64,000 nucleotides of DNA from Pseudobutyrivibrio ruminis (GTDB lineage Bacteria; Bacillota; Clostridia; Lachnospirales; Lachnospiraceae). Under the pieces are notes generated by a model. The model saw only the letters and a program-made list of their open reading frames with translations, was not told the origin of the DNA and did no database searches. The position numbers and the translations under genes are program-made. Every line of letters starts with the position of its first letter. Within the stretch, counting starts at the first letter, position 1. The stretch lies in contig NZ_SVET01000003.1 of NCBI RefSeq assembly GCF_015057245.1, forward strand, positions 62,001-126,000, given 5' to 3'. Shown here piece after piece: positions 1 to 8,365 of the stretch.

Positions 1-1196
1 ATATCATTGATTGATTTAAGTGGATTAACTTTTGCAAATCTATCCTCTGACAACATCTCTTTAACAAAATCATCTACACCAGAAATATGTGACAGCATAG
101 AAGGCCTAGCGGAAATCATAATATTGTATCTCTTGCAGATCTTTAAAGCACGCTCTGTAGGAAGTGAACCGTGTAAAATGATATGTCTATGATCGTATCT
201 AGGATAATCCTCAAGGGCTAATGCAATTGCATTTACTGCCTGTTCAAATGCTGCATCCCCAACAGCATGTAAAGCTATTTGATAGCCCGCCCTGTTGGCA
301 TTAATACAGAACTTTTGAACATCGATATCATCATAATATGAGACACCTTTGTTTTTTACAGTAGCATAATCATCTATTAAAGCTGCATCTAAGTTGGCAA
401 AAGTACCATCCAAATCTGCAAATACTACACGATTCATATCTTTTTTGGTAATCTTATCCACATTAGAGCACTGATATGCAACTCTCAGTTGCATTCCATT
501 ATCAAGTCCTTTCGCTACCGAACGCTCCATATCAAAATCATAATCTCGAATAAAACCTAAACCACTAGCTGAGCAAATCAATCCGACTCCTCTACTTGCC
601 AGGAAATCTGATGTTTCCATCATTGAATCAATGACTTTCTTGGTAGATAAGCCATGAGTTATAAATTCGCAGGCGGCAGCAAAAGCTTCCTGTTTCAATT
701 CTCCTGTAACAGGATTGAATCCTCTAAGATTTTCCGCCTTAGACTTAACAGCCTCAATAAAAAGACTATTAGCAACACCTGAATGGGCATCATGTTTTAT
801 GATAAATGCGGCCTTTTCAGGACAAGCCGTATCCATCTGTTCTCTAAGAATTAAATAACCTTCTGAAACAGAAAACTCTGTTGCACCAAAGCCTACGATT
901 ATACTCTCTCTTGATTCTTTTGCATATTTTTCCAACTGTTCCAATATCTTTGCATTTGAATCAGTATCATTTATTGGAAACATCTTATGCAATACAGAAA
1001 AACCAGAATAATGTGTATGGGTATCTACAAATGCAGGCAAAGCAACATTTTTGCCTAACTCGATAGGAGGAACCACCTCATACTGAGTTGGTAATGTGTT
1101 GCCAATATAAGCAATACGTCCTTCCCTTTCAACCAAGTAATTAGCAATTGTATTGTTTTCATCACAAGTGATTATTGTTCCATGAAATACCTGCAT
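1..1196 (-). CDS. Amidohydrolase of the YtcJ type (3' end missing)
   Basis: Metal-dependent amidohydrolase of the amidohydrolase_3 (YtcJ-like) family; the substrate cannot be told. About 398 codons are visible and the frame stays open to the left window edge, so the C-terminus is missing. The metal-site motif DTHTHYSG lies near residues 58-65, and further conserved histidines sit in ALHAVGDAAF and in IILHGS. The ATG at 1196 is chosen because GGAGG lies about six bases upstream. It follows the phosphofructokinase gene by 25 bases on the same strand, so the two may be cotranscribed, but no shared pathway is evident. Confidence 0.85.
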   Translation of the reverse strand, partial: MQVFHGTIITCDENNTIANYLVEREGRIAYIGNTLPTQYEVVPPIELGKNVALPAFVDTHTHYSGFSVLHKMFPINDTDSNAKILEQLEKYAKESRESIIVGFGATEFSVSEGYLILREQMDTACPEKAAFIIKHDAHSGVANSLFIEAVKSKAENLRGFNPVTGELKQEAFAAACEFITHGLSTKKVIDSMMETSDFLASRGVGLICSASGLGFIRDYDFDMERSVAKGLDNGMQLRVAYQCSNVDKITKKDMNRVVFADLDGTFANLDAALIDDYATVKNKGVSYYDDIDVQKFCINANRAGYQIALHAVGDAAFEQAVNAIALALEDYPRYDHRHIILHGSLPTERALKICKRYNIMISARPSMLSHISGVDDFVKEMLSEDRFAKVNPLKSIND

Positions 1197-1221
1197 TTTT
1201 CTCCTCCATACCCCTCATTAA

Positions 1222-2460
1222 CTATTTTTTAACCGGTCTGTAAATGTGTCTTGGAATACCATCTACCATGATAGGCGATACATCCCCTTGTATCAGTGGT
1301 CTAACATATGTAATAAAGGCTTCTGTTACATATGTGCCATCATGAGTAATCCAATTTCTAGGTACAAGCTTTTCGTCATTAGCAATCTTGTGAACATCCT
1401 TAACCTCTGTACCACACTGATAAGGATCATCTGAATGGCGAGTAAGTGTAACCATCTTGCCTGTATCTCCCTCATCTGCAGCAAGGACGGCAGCACCACC
1501 AACCTGATATGCTTCAAGAATATCAACACGTGAAGCTAAATGTGAGCCAGCTCTCTGAAGTGTAGAAAGCTCAATAGCTCTTGTCTTACAGCCAAGCTCT
1601 CTTCCAATGTAGTTACATAGATAAGCAGCTGTTCCTGTAAGCTGTTTGTGATTGAATGCATCTACGAATTCAACATTATCACCTAGCTCACATACATATT
1701 TACCTTCTTTTGTATGAATACCTTCAGATATACATACAACTACTGATTTCTGTGTTTTAAGAAGCTTTACAACTCTTTCCTTAAATTTACTAAGATCAAA
1801 AGCAACTTCTGGTAAATAGATTAAATCTGGTCCCTCACAATCCTCTCCTTTTGCAAGGATAGATGCGCCTGTAAGCCAACCAGCATTACGTCCCATGATT
1901 TCCACAATTGTAACAAGGCCTTTGTCATATTCGAGGCAGTGGCCATCGCGGATAATCTCTTTAACTGATGTACCAATATATTTAGCAGCACTACCAAATC
2001 CAGGTGTGTGGTCAGTAAGTGCTAAATCATTATCGATAGTCTTAGGACATCCTATAAATCTAATTTCGGAACCTGTAAGAATGGCGTAATCAGAGAGCTT
2101 CTTGATAGTATCCATAGAATCATTACCACCAATGTAAATTAACGCCTCAATTTCGAGCTTGTTAAGAATTGAAAATATTTTTTCATAGGTTGCCATGTCT
2201 TTGTGAATTTCAGGAAGTTTGAAGCGACATGAACCAAGATACGCTGCTGGAGTTCGCTTTAAAAGCTCAACATCCAAATCATTTTTGATGAAATCAGAAA
2301 GATCAATATAATCCTCTTCCATCAAGCCTTTGATTCCATGGAGCATACCGTACACCTTGCCAGCACCACGGTCTTTTGCTGTTCTGAACACTCCTGCTAA
2401 AGAAGAGTTGATTGCGGCGGTCGGTCCGCCTGATTGTCCCACAATTACGTTTCCAGTCAT
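1222..2460 (-). CDS. pfp: Pyrophosphate-dependent 6-phosphofructokinase
   Basis: Phosphorylates fructose 6-phosphate in glycolysis, probably with pyrophosphate as donor. The 412-residue product has the N-terminal GGPTAAIN loop (11-18), GGNDS at 111-115 and PKTIDND at 139-145. ATP-type enzymes carry GGDGS and a glycine at the PKTID lysine; the Asp after Gly-Gly-Asn plus this Lys is the known signature of PPi-dependent members. The MGRNAGW and LQRAGSHLAS motifs complete the fold. A GGGGG ribosome binding site precedes the start. The PPi preference is inferred from these residues and not shown. Confidence 0.92.
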   Translation of the reverse strand: MTGNVIVGQSGGPTAAINSSLAGVFRTAKDRGAGKVYGMLHGIKGLMEEDYIDLSDFIKNDLDVELLKRTPAAYLGSCRFKLPEIHKDMATYEKIFSILNKLEIEALIYIGGNDSMDTIKKLSDYAILTGSEIRFIGCPKTIDNDLALTDHTPGFGSAAKYIGTSVKEIIRDGHCLEYDKGLVTIVEIMGRNAGWLTGASILAKGEDCEGPDLIYLPEVAFDLSKFKERVVKLLKTQKSVVVCISEGIHTKEGKYVCELGDNVEFVDAFNHKQLTGTAAYLCNYIGRELGCKTRAIELSTLQRAGSHLASRVDILEAYQVGGAAVLAADEGDTGKMVTLTRHSDDPYQCGTEVKDVHKIANDEKLVPRNWITHDGTYVTEAFITYVRPLIQGDVSPIMVDGIPRHIYRPVKK

Positions 2461-2532
2461 TACATTTTACCCCCAATCATTTAAGTTTCATGATTTATTA
2501 TCAACAGCTAGTGCTGCAATAATCCCCAAAAA

Positions 2533-2793
2533 TCAATCATCTCTAGGATCGTCCCTAAAATGCCCTGCAATAATATCACATACACACCAAATACCTCCTC
2601 CAATGGTGGATGCAATAAAAATCTTGATAACGTTTATTATTAAATTGCCGGCTGTAAGGGTACCACCAGTAAAACCTGTAACTAGCCAATAAACTGGCCG
2701 AACAAATAGCCAATAGCCTCCAATATATAAGCCGAGGACTGTGCCAAGAACGCTAAATAGCACAGCTAAGGCTTTCTTTGCACTTTTTTTCAT
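2533..2793 (-). CDS. Small hypothetical membrane protein
   Basis: 86-residue protein of unknown function with a basic N-terminus (MKKSAKK) and two likely membrane segments, near residues 8-30 and 52-72. The tail is charged (HFRDDPRDD). It sits between a PAP2 phosphatase gene and the phosphofructokinase gene on the same strand, with gaps of 32 and 72 bases. I do not recognise a family. Length, start context and position make it a plausible real gene. Confidence 0.6.
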   Translation of the reverse strand: MKKSAKKALAVLFSVLGTVLGLYIGGYWLFVRPVYWLVTGFTGGTLTAGNLIINVIKIFIASTIGGGIWCVCDIIAGHFRDDPRDD

Positions 2794-2825
2794 ATAATAT
2801 AATTGCTCCTACAATATAATCCTAC

Positions 2826-3359
2826 TTAAAATGGTAGCATAATGAGGCCAAAAACGCCACATAAAATACCATAACAAGTAACTGCAATTATAAGGGCTAC
2901 GGCAAAGCCTGCGATTACATCCTTGATAAAATGCACACCACCAATAACTCTTATTACGGCAAGTGCTAATCCAAGGATTATCACAAACACTGCTAATGCC
3001 ACAGATGACTGCATGATTGTAAAAGCTACCATGAAAATAGAAAATACGTGTCGGCTTGGAAAGCTTTTTCCATTTGTATCTTTATTCAACGCTGGAACAA
3101 AATCATATACTTCATATGGTCTTGGAGCACTAATGATTTTTCTAAAAAGAGATACGATAACAAAAGAAACCCCAGGAATTAAAATGCTTCTATACAAAAG
3201 ATTATAGTCTCCTGAAGGGTTAAAGAACGCCCCATAAACAAGATATCCTGCGTACAGCAAGACTGTAATATAAGTAATGGCCTTGTCCAGCACATTAAGA
3301 GCTGTAACAAGACCATTATTATTTTTAATATGTTCTGTAATTGCTTTGTAAGCTATCAT
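2826..3359 (-). CDS. PAP2-superfamily membrane phosphatase
   Basis: Integral membrane phosphatase of the PAP2 family, whose members dephosphorylate lipid phosphates such as phosphatidic acid or undecaprenyl pyrophosphate. All three family motifs are visible: an R-x6-RP block ending in SAPRP, FPSRH (the usual PSGH motif with Arg for Gly), and R-x5-H-x3-D in RVIGGVHFIKD. Five to six hydrophobic segments are expected over 177 residues. The gene starts 3 bases after carD ends, so the two are probably cotranscribed. The lipid substrate is not known. Confidence 0.85.
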   Translation of the reverse strand: MIAYKAITEHIKNNNGLVTALNVLDKAITYITVLLYAGYLVYGAFFNPSGDYNLLYRSILIPGVSFVIVSLFRKIISAPRPYEVYDFVPALNKDTNGKSFPSRHVFSIFMVAFTIMQSSVALAVFVIILGLALAVIRVIGGVHFIKDVIAGFAVALIIAVTCYGILCGVFGLIMLPF

Positions 3360-3362
3360 AAA

Positions 3363-3896
3363 TTATGCACCTATTAAAACAGTATTCGAGGTATGTGTTT
3401 TAACAGCTTCCTCAAAAAGATTCTGCGCAAATGTAATATCCTTTCCCATAGAAAATGCCATTTCCTCGTAAAGCTTGCGACCTGCGACTGAAAGTGTCTT
3501 TTCATCAAGGGCCATTACCTTTTTGCCAGCAGCAATTCTCTGCCACTTTCTGATAAGTACTGTCTTTACTACCTGTGCCAATGACTCGGGTGTAAACTCA
3601 CCCATTACCTCTTTAAATTTTTCCTGAAGAGCTCTTTCGTTTGGCTCCTCAATGCACTCAATGTTGTCAATGTTTTCAAGAATTCTAGTAAAAGTCTCCT
3701 GCTTTGCTACTGGACGTAACCTAACTGATGAACCACTAATTGGAGTAAATACCTTAGCCCCTGCCTTAAATACAGGCGACATGCAGTAATAAGTTTTGCG
3801 AGAACCTTTGCCCATAAGCTCCATGTCATCAATATCTTCAATCTGACACACACCACTGCCCTCATGAACTAAATAATCGCCTACCTGATATTCCAT
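3363..3896 (-). CDS. CarD family transcriptional regulator
   Basis: CarD/CdnL-type protein, a family that binds the RNA polymerase beta subunit and stabilises open promoter complexes. The N-terminus MEYQVGDYLVHEGSGV is the Tudor-like RNA polymerase-interaction domain (about 1-65), followed by a helical C-terminal domain to residue 177. A TATAAT -10 box lies upstream at 3975-3980. A tiny open frame (MEVLVVMV) ends on the ribosome binding site and could be a leader peptide, but its spacing to a Shine-Dalgarno is poor. Confidence 0.88.
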   Translation of the reverse strand: MEYQVGDYLVHEGSGVCQIEDIDDMELMGKGSRKTYYCMSPVFKAGAKVFTPISGSSVRLRPVAKQETFTRILENIDNIECIEEPNERALQEKFKEVMGEFTPESLAQVVKTVLIRKWQRIAAGKKVMALDEKTLSVAGRKLYEEMAFSMGKDITFAQNLFEEAVKTHTSNTVLIGA

Positions 3897-4105
3897 TTTA
3901 CACCATCCTTCTAAACCATTACAACAAGTACCTCCATAACTCCTATTCCCCTAAGATATAGTTTCGATAGGTCTATTATAGCACGATTTGCCTTGTCTAG
4001 ACACAAAAAATTCACATTCGTGAATAATTCCCACGAATATTTAAAATTGTAAGATGGAATTTGTAAAAAATGACAACATTCTGACAAATTAAAAGAAAAA
4101 AGAAA
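3897..4105 (-). promoter_or_regulatory. carD upstream region with a TATAAT box
   Basis: The gap between RNase P RNA and carD holds a consensus TATAAT on the minus strand at 3975-3980 (+ strand ATTATA) with no convincing -35 at 17 bases. The rest is A/T-rich. No hairpin terminator other than the RNase P P1 stem was seen after the RNase P RNA gene, only T-rich sequence at 4091-4106 on the minus strand. Confidence 0.5.
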
Positions 4106-4447
4106 AGGGTTAGACTGTGAGCCGGGTTATGTCTTTTAAAGTAGTCATCTATCTAGGATTACTGTCGCCAATAATCTCAAGCGTTCAACCTAGTGCTGGC
4201 GGGCCGCGTACGCACTTTTTAGAACTTGCTTCGGATGGGGTTTACATGGCTTTCGTTGTTACCAACGAAACGGTGGTCTCTTACACCGCCTTTCCACCCT
4301 TACCCATAATAAAATGGGCGGTTTATTTCTGTTGCACTATCCTTGGAGTTACCTCCACCAGCCGTTAGCTGGCATCCTTGCCCTGTGAAGCCCGGACTTT
4401 CCTCTCTCCTATCATTACAATAGAACAGCGACTACTCATCTAGCCCT
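4106..4447 (-). ncRNA. rnpB: RNase P RNA
   Basis: Catalytic RNA of ribonuclease P, which matures tRNA 5' ends. On the minus strand the universal 5' block GAGGAAAGTCCGGGC is present, followed by the cores ACAGAAA, GGTAAG-type and AGACCACC, and near the 3' end ACCCGGCTCACAG. The ends were set by the P1 pairing AGGGCTAGA (4439-4447) with TCTAACCCT (4106-4114), which has one mismatch. It lies 12 bases downstream of the nucleoside kinase gene. An open frame on the plus strand across it is a shadow. Confidence 0.95.
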
Positions 4448-4459
4448 TTATAAACATTA

Positions 4460-6124
4460 TTAAAGAATACAGCTTCCTCCAATAAACTCGCGAACCAGAG
4501 AATTGTTTGGAATAACATCTGGCGCCATTGGAAGGAAGTAATCTAAAAGCTTTATGAGACGCTTTGCCTCTGGATACATCGGATGATCAGATGGAATTGC
4601 ATATAGTTGAGGATCAACATATAGCTTAAGCACTGCCATCTCGTATATTAAAGCTGTGTTGAAAACATGATCTGCCTGCTCCTGGAATGGGAAAATGTAT
4701 TTTTCCTCTCCTCTTCTAACAGAATCCCACATTGCTATGGTCTCTGCCGCAGATGTAGCTCTCGTTCTTGAATCTCGTACAATTCTGCGAATCAATCTAC
4801 CATCAGCAGTAGAAAGTGGATTGTGCTCATCAATAGAAAGCTGAGTTAATGCAGAAAGATAAATCTTGTATTTGCTTTCAGCAGGAAGTGATGAACTCAT
4901 TCGATCGTTAAGTCCATGAATTCCTTCGATAACAAGTATATCATTTTTTCCTAACTGCATATAGTGGTCATTATACTCTCTTTTTCCAATTTTGAAATTA
5001 AAATTTGGAAGAAGGACTCTTTCGCCTTTTAAAAGCTTAACCATGCACTCGTTAAAATATGGAATATCAAGGCCTTCTATTGACTCAAAGTCCTTTTCTC
5101 CATATTCATCTATAGGCATTTGATCACGGTTTAAATAGAAATCATCAAGTGGTACTGGATGAGGCACGCAGCCTAAAGCTCTAAGCTGTGCAGAAAGCTT
5201 GTGTGAAAATGTGGTCTTTCCTGATGATGAAGGGCCAGCCATCATAACAAACTTAACATCCTTGTTTGAAGCAATTGTACGAGCAAGCTCGCCAATATTA
5301 CGCTCCATAATTGCCTCTTGAGATAAGACAATGTCTTTTATTCTGCCACTTGCTATAGCATCATTTAATGCACCAACAGTAGGAACTCCCATTGTTCGTC
5401 CAAATTCAGATGCTGCCTGTTGAACTGAAAATAGCTTCATTGGACTGGTAAACTCTGCAACAGTCCTAGAATCTCCCTTAAGCTTGTTGGCGTTAGGGAA
5501 TAGTAGCATAAAACCATGCTCAAATTTCATCAAATCAAAATACTGCAGATACCTGGTAGATGGTACCATGTATCCATAGAAATAATCAATGCATCCATCC
5601 AAATCGTACACATTTATATTTGAACTTGTACGATATTTAAGCAACCGCTCCTTATCTTTCATATTGAAGCTATGGAACAATTCCTTTGCCTGGCTGGTTT
5701 TAATTGAATACTTCTTAAGAGGAATATCCTGCTGAACTAAATCAAGCATTACTTTTTTAAGCTCCTCAAGCTTTTCCTCTGTGATTTCACCAACTCCATC
5801 AATAGTGCAGAAATCCCCTTGACCCAAGGAATGCTCCACCCTAAGGTATGGATTTGCTGGCAATGGATATACATCCATAAGAGCTCGCTGAAGTAAAAAT
5901 ACTACACTTCTACGGTATGCTCTGCGACCGTCTTTGTCAGCTGTAGTTAGGAATTCTAGCTCTGCAACACCTGTTACAACCGTGTGTAGCTCGGTAAGGC
6001 TGCCTTTGTACTTTGCAAGGACAATATCATCCTTATAATCAGCCTGATGAGCTTCTGCAATGTCTAATAACTTTGTACCGTCTTCGTAAATCTCTTCCTT
6101 ACCGTTAATAATTACTTTAGCCAT
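4460..6124 (-). CDS. Nucleoside kinase with N-terminal TGS domain
   Basis: 554-residue protein with a TGS domain (about 1-60), a threonyl-tRNA-synthetase-like second domain (to about 200) and a C-terminal uridine-kinase-like P-loop NTPase. The Walker A motif is AGPSSSGKTTFSHK, followed by PLDDFYLNRDQ and the VIEGIHGLND segment typical of the Udk/PRK family. This domain order is conserved across Clostridia and is annotated as nucleoside kinase. The start overlaps the end of trmK by 8 bases, so translation is probably coupled. The exact substrate is uncertain. Confidence 0.88.
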   Translation of the reverse strand: MAKVIINGKEEIYEDGTKLLDIAEAHQADYKDDIVLAKYKGSLTELHTVVTGVAELEFLTTADKDGRRAYRRSVVFLLQRALMDVYPLPANPYLRVEHSLGQGDFCTIDGVGEITEEKLEELKKVMLDLVQQDIPLKKYSIKTSQAKELFHSFNMKDKERLLKYRTSSNINVYDLDGCIDYFYGYMVPSTRYLQYFDLMKFEHGFMLLFPNANKLKGDSRTVAEFTSPMKLFSVQQAASEFGRTMGVPTVGALNDAIASGRIKDIVLSQEAIMERNIGELARTIASNKDVKFVMMAGPSSSGKTTFSHKLSAQLRALGCVPHPVPLDDFYLNRDQMPIDEYGEKDFESIEGLDIPYFNECMVKLLKGERVLLPNFNFKIGKREYNDHYMQLGKNDILVIEGIHGLNDRMSSSLPAESKYKIYLSALTQLSIDEHNPLSTADGRLIRRIVRDSRTRATSAAETIAMWDSVRRGEEKYIFPFQEQADHVFNTALIYEMAVLKLYVDPQLYAIPSDHPMYPEAKRLIKLLDYFLPMAPDVIPNNSLVREFIGGSCIL

Positions 6125-6839
6125 GACTCTTCCTCCGTTTCAGCTCCACTTGCTGTATTAGCTCAAGCTCATTCAACAGTATCGCTTTTCTATTTTGTAT
6201 TGGGTCAGTGACTTCTGATGCTTGAAGTGATTCAAGCTTATTGAGGATTGATGTATATTCTCTTTTATTCTTTTCTAAAAGAACCTGCAATAAATCTGGA
6301 GATTTTTCAATAATGATCGGACCATATTCAAGCTCAGCATCCGAAAGCTCGGTGCGTTGGCCAGAAAACGAAACTTTCATTATAGGATAAATCTTGCCTT
6401 CTTCAGTACATAAGCTTTCATCAAGAAATTGAAAACCATTTTCCACAAGATACTCACGAAGAGCTCTGTATTCTGACTGAGGTTCCAAAATAAGTGTCTT
6501 TGCACTCTTTGCAACCATAAGCCTTGCATCTAAAATCCTCTTGATTAAGGCACCACCCATACCACAAATACATATGACATCTGCCTCAGACTCATCAAGC
6601 TTGGCCAATCCATCTGATAATCTGAATGTGACCTGGTCTGAAAGATTAGCCTGTTCAACATTAACCTTTGCTGATTCAAGCGGACCTTTATTTACGTCCA
6701 TTGCTATAGCTTTATTAGCCATTTTATTCTCTAAAAGAGAAATTGTAAGATAGCCATGGTCACAGCCAACATCGGCAATGGTGTCGCACTTAGGCACCAT
6801 GTCATATATAATTTGTAATCTTGGAGATAATTTTATCAT
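6117..6839 (-). CDS. trmK: tRNA (adenine(22)-N1)-methyltransferase
   Basis: SAM-dependent methyltransferase that makes m1A22 in tRNA. The SAM motif ADVGCDHGYL lies just after the N-terminus, with the acidic loop AIAMDVNKGPL and the family motif ICGMGG later. A longer frame starts at 6890, but those codons run through the rpoD terminator hairpin, so the internal ATG at 6839 (MIKLSPRLQ) is chosen; its Shine-Dalgarno is weak (GGAC). The gene lies between rpoD and the nucleoside kinase, an arrangement common in Firmicutes. Confidence 0.87.
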   Translation of the reverse strand: MIKLSPRLQIIYDMVPKCDTIADVGCDHGYLTISLLENKMANKAIAMDVNKGPLESAKVNVEQANLSDQVTFRLSDGLAKLDESEADVICICGMGGALIKRILDARLMVAKSAKTLILEPQSEYRALREYLVENGFQFLDESLCTEEGKIYPIMKVSFSGQRTELSDAELEYGPIIIEKSPDLLQVLLEKNKREYTSILNKLESLQASEVTDPIQNRKAILLNELELIQQVELKRRKSHG

Positions 6840-6870
6840 CAGTTTATGTCCAATTCTTGTAATTAGCATT

Positions 6871-6913
6871 AAGGAAAAACTGCCATGCAAATTGCCTTCG
6901 GCAATGGGCAGTT
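6871..6913 (-). terminator. Intrinsic terminator after rpoD
   Basis: On the minus strand a stem AACTGCC ... GGCAGTT encloses an inner ATTGCC-GAA-GGCAAT stem and is followed by a run of T. It lies 49 bases after the rpoD stop codon and covers the alternative upstream starts of trmK. Confidence 0.7.
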
Positions 6914-6961
6914 CTTGAGCATAACAAAATCCTTCACTAATGTTCGGATTTTATCATGCAT

Positions 6962-8353
6962 TTACTGATCAAGGTAATCCTTAAGCTTTCTGCTTCGGCT
7001 TGGGTGACGAAGCTTTCTAAGAGCCTTTGCCTCAATCTGTCTGATACGCTCACGAGTAACATTGAATTCCTTACCTACTTCTTCAAGTGTGCGTGCCTTT
7101 CCATCCTCAAGACCGAATCTAAGGATAAGAACGCGCTGCTCACGCTCTGTAAGTGTCTCAAGAACCTCGTGAAGCTGTTCCTTTAAAAGTGTAAATGTTG
7201 CAGCCTCTGCTGGCACTGGAACATTTTCATCTGGAAGGAAATCACCAAGGTGGCTATCTTCCTCCTCACCGATAGGAGTCTCAAGTGAAACTGGCTCCTG
7301 AGAAATCTTTAAGATTTCGTGCACTCTGTCTACTGTGATGCCCATTGCTGCTGCAATTTCCTCTGGAGTTGGTTCGCGGCCATACTCCTGTAGTAACTGT
7401 CTAGAAACTCTGATGAGTTTGTTGATTGTCTCAACCATATGTACAGGGATACGGATTGTACGAGCCTGGTCTGCAATAGCACGAGTGATAGCCTGTCTAA
7501 TCCACCATGTAGCATATGTAGAGAACTTGTAACCCTTGTGATAATCAAACTTTTCAACAGCCTTCATAAGACCAAGGTTACCTTCCTGAATAAGATCAAG
7601 GAAAAGCATTCCACGACCTACGTAACGCTTTGCAATAGAAACAACAAGACGAAGGTTTGCCTCAGCAAGCTTATTCTTTGCTTCCTGATCGCCGTCCTCC
7701 ATTCTCTGAGCAAGTTCAACCTCTTCCTCTGCTGAAAGAAGTGGTACCTTACCAATTTCCTTAAGGTACATACGAACTGGATCTTCGATGCTTACTGAAT
7801 CAGGTACTGACATATCGATATCTTCAATATCCTCATCATCACTAGCAAGAAGAAGTGCATCAGATGGGCCTGAAGAGAAGTTTACATCAATACCTCTCTT
7901 ATCAAGGTATGTAAGAATACGCTCCATCTGCTTTGCATCGATTTTATAGTCCTTTAAGAACTCTGAAATTTCATAATCCTCGATAATGCTCTTCTGAGAC
8001 TTTGCAATCTTTACAAGCTCAGTAACCTTTGAATCTAATTCATCGCTTCCGAATGAATCAAGGTCATCATCGTCATCATCGTCATCATCTCTATCAACTG
8101 ATGTCTTTGCTCCTACAGATGCAAGGAACTCATCAACGTCCTCATCATCAGCTGTCTCATCAATGTTGTCGAAATCATGCTCGTTAAATTCAAGATCCTC
8201 TGCTGAAATCTCTTCTAAGTCTGCAAAGTTTACATCTTTGTCATCAGACTCTGACTCTTCTGATTCAGCCTCGTCTGCTTCTGCTAAAAATGCATCTGCA
8301 GCTGCTTCTAAATCCTGGTTTTCGATTAGTTCTTCAACTTTCTTTTTTGCCAT
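6962..8353 (-). CDS. rpoD: RNA polymerase sigma factor RpoD (SigA)
   Basis: Housekeeping sigma factor of 463 residues. Region 1 is unusually acidic, with a run of nine Asp near residue 90. Region 2 is clear (AKRYVGRGMLFLDLIQEGN, then the aromatic stretch YATWWIRQAITRA), region 3 follows (IRIPVHMVETINK), and region 4.2 ends with the helix-turn-helix TLEEVGKEFNVTRERIRQIE. It follows dnaG with a 12-base gap, the classical macromolecular-synthesis arrangement. A terminator follows the stop. Confidence 0.98.
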   Translation of the reverse strand: MAKKKVEELIENQDLEAAADAFLAEADEAESEESESDDKDVNFADLEEISAEDLEFNEHDFDNIDETADDEDVDEFLASVGAKTSVDRDDDDDDDDDLDSFGSDELDSKVTELVKIAKSQKSIIEDYEISEFLKDYKIDAKQMERILTYLDKRGIDVNFSSGPSDALLLASDDEDIEDIDMSVPDSVSIEDPVRMYLKEIGKVPLLSAEEEVELAQRMEDGDQEAKNKLAEANLRLVVSIAKRYVGRGMLFLDLIQEGNLGLMKAVEKFDYHKGYKFSTYATWWIRQAITRAIADQARTIRIPVHMVETINKLIRVSRQLLQEYGREPTPEEIAAAMGITVDRVHEILKISQEPVSLETPIGEEEDSHLGDFLPDENVPVPAEAATFTLLKEQLHEVLETLTEREQRVLILRFGLEDGKARTLEEVGKEFNVTRERIRQIEAKALRKLRHPSRSRKLKDYLDQ

Positions 8354-8365
8354 TTTTATTCCTTT

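Noticed and set aside
3899..3960. Leader peptide ahead of carD
   Set aside because: The tiny frame ends on the carD ribosome binding site, but its own Shine-Dalgarno is only two bases from the start; too weak to list as a gene.
4117..4368. Plus-strand open frame of 83 codons
   Set aside because: It lies wholly inside RNase P RNA on the opposite strand.
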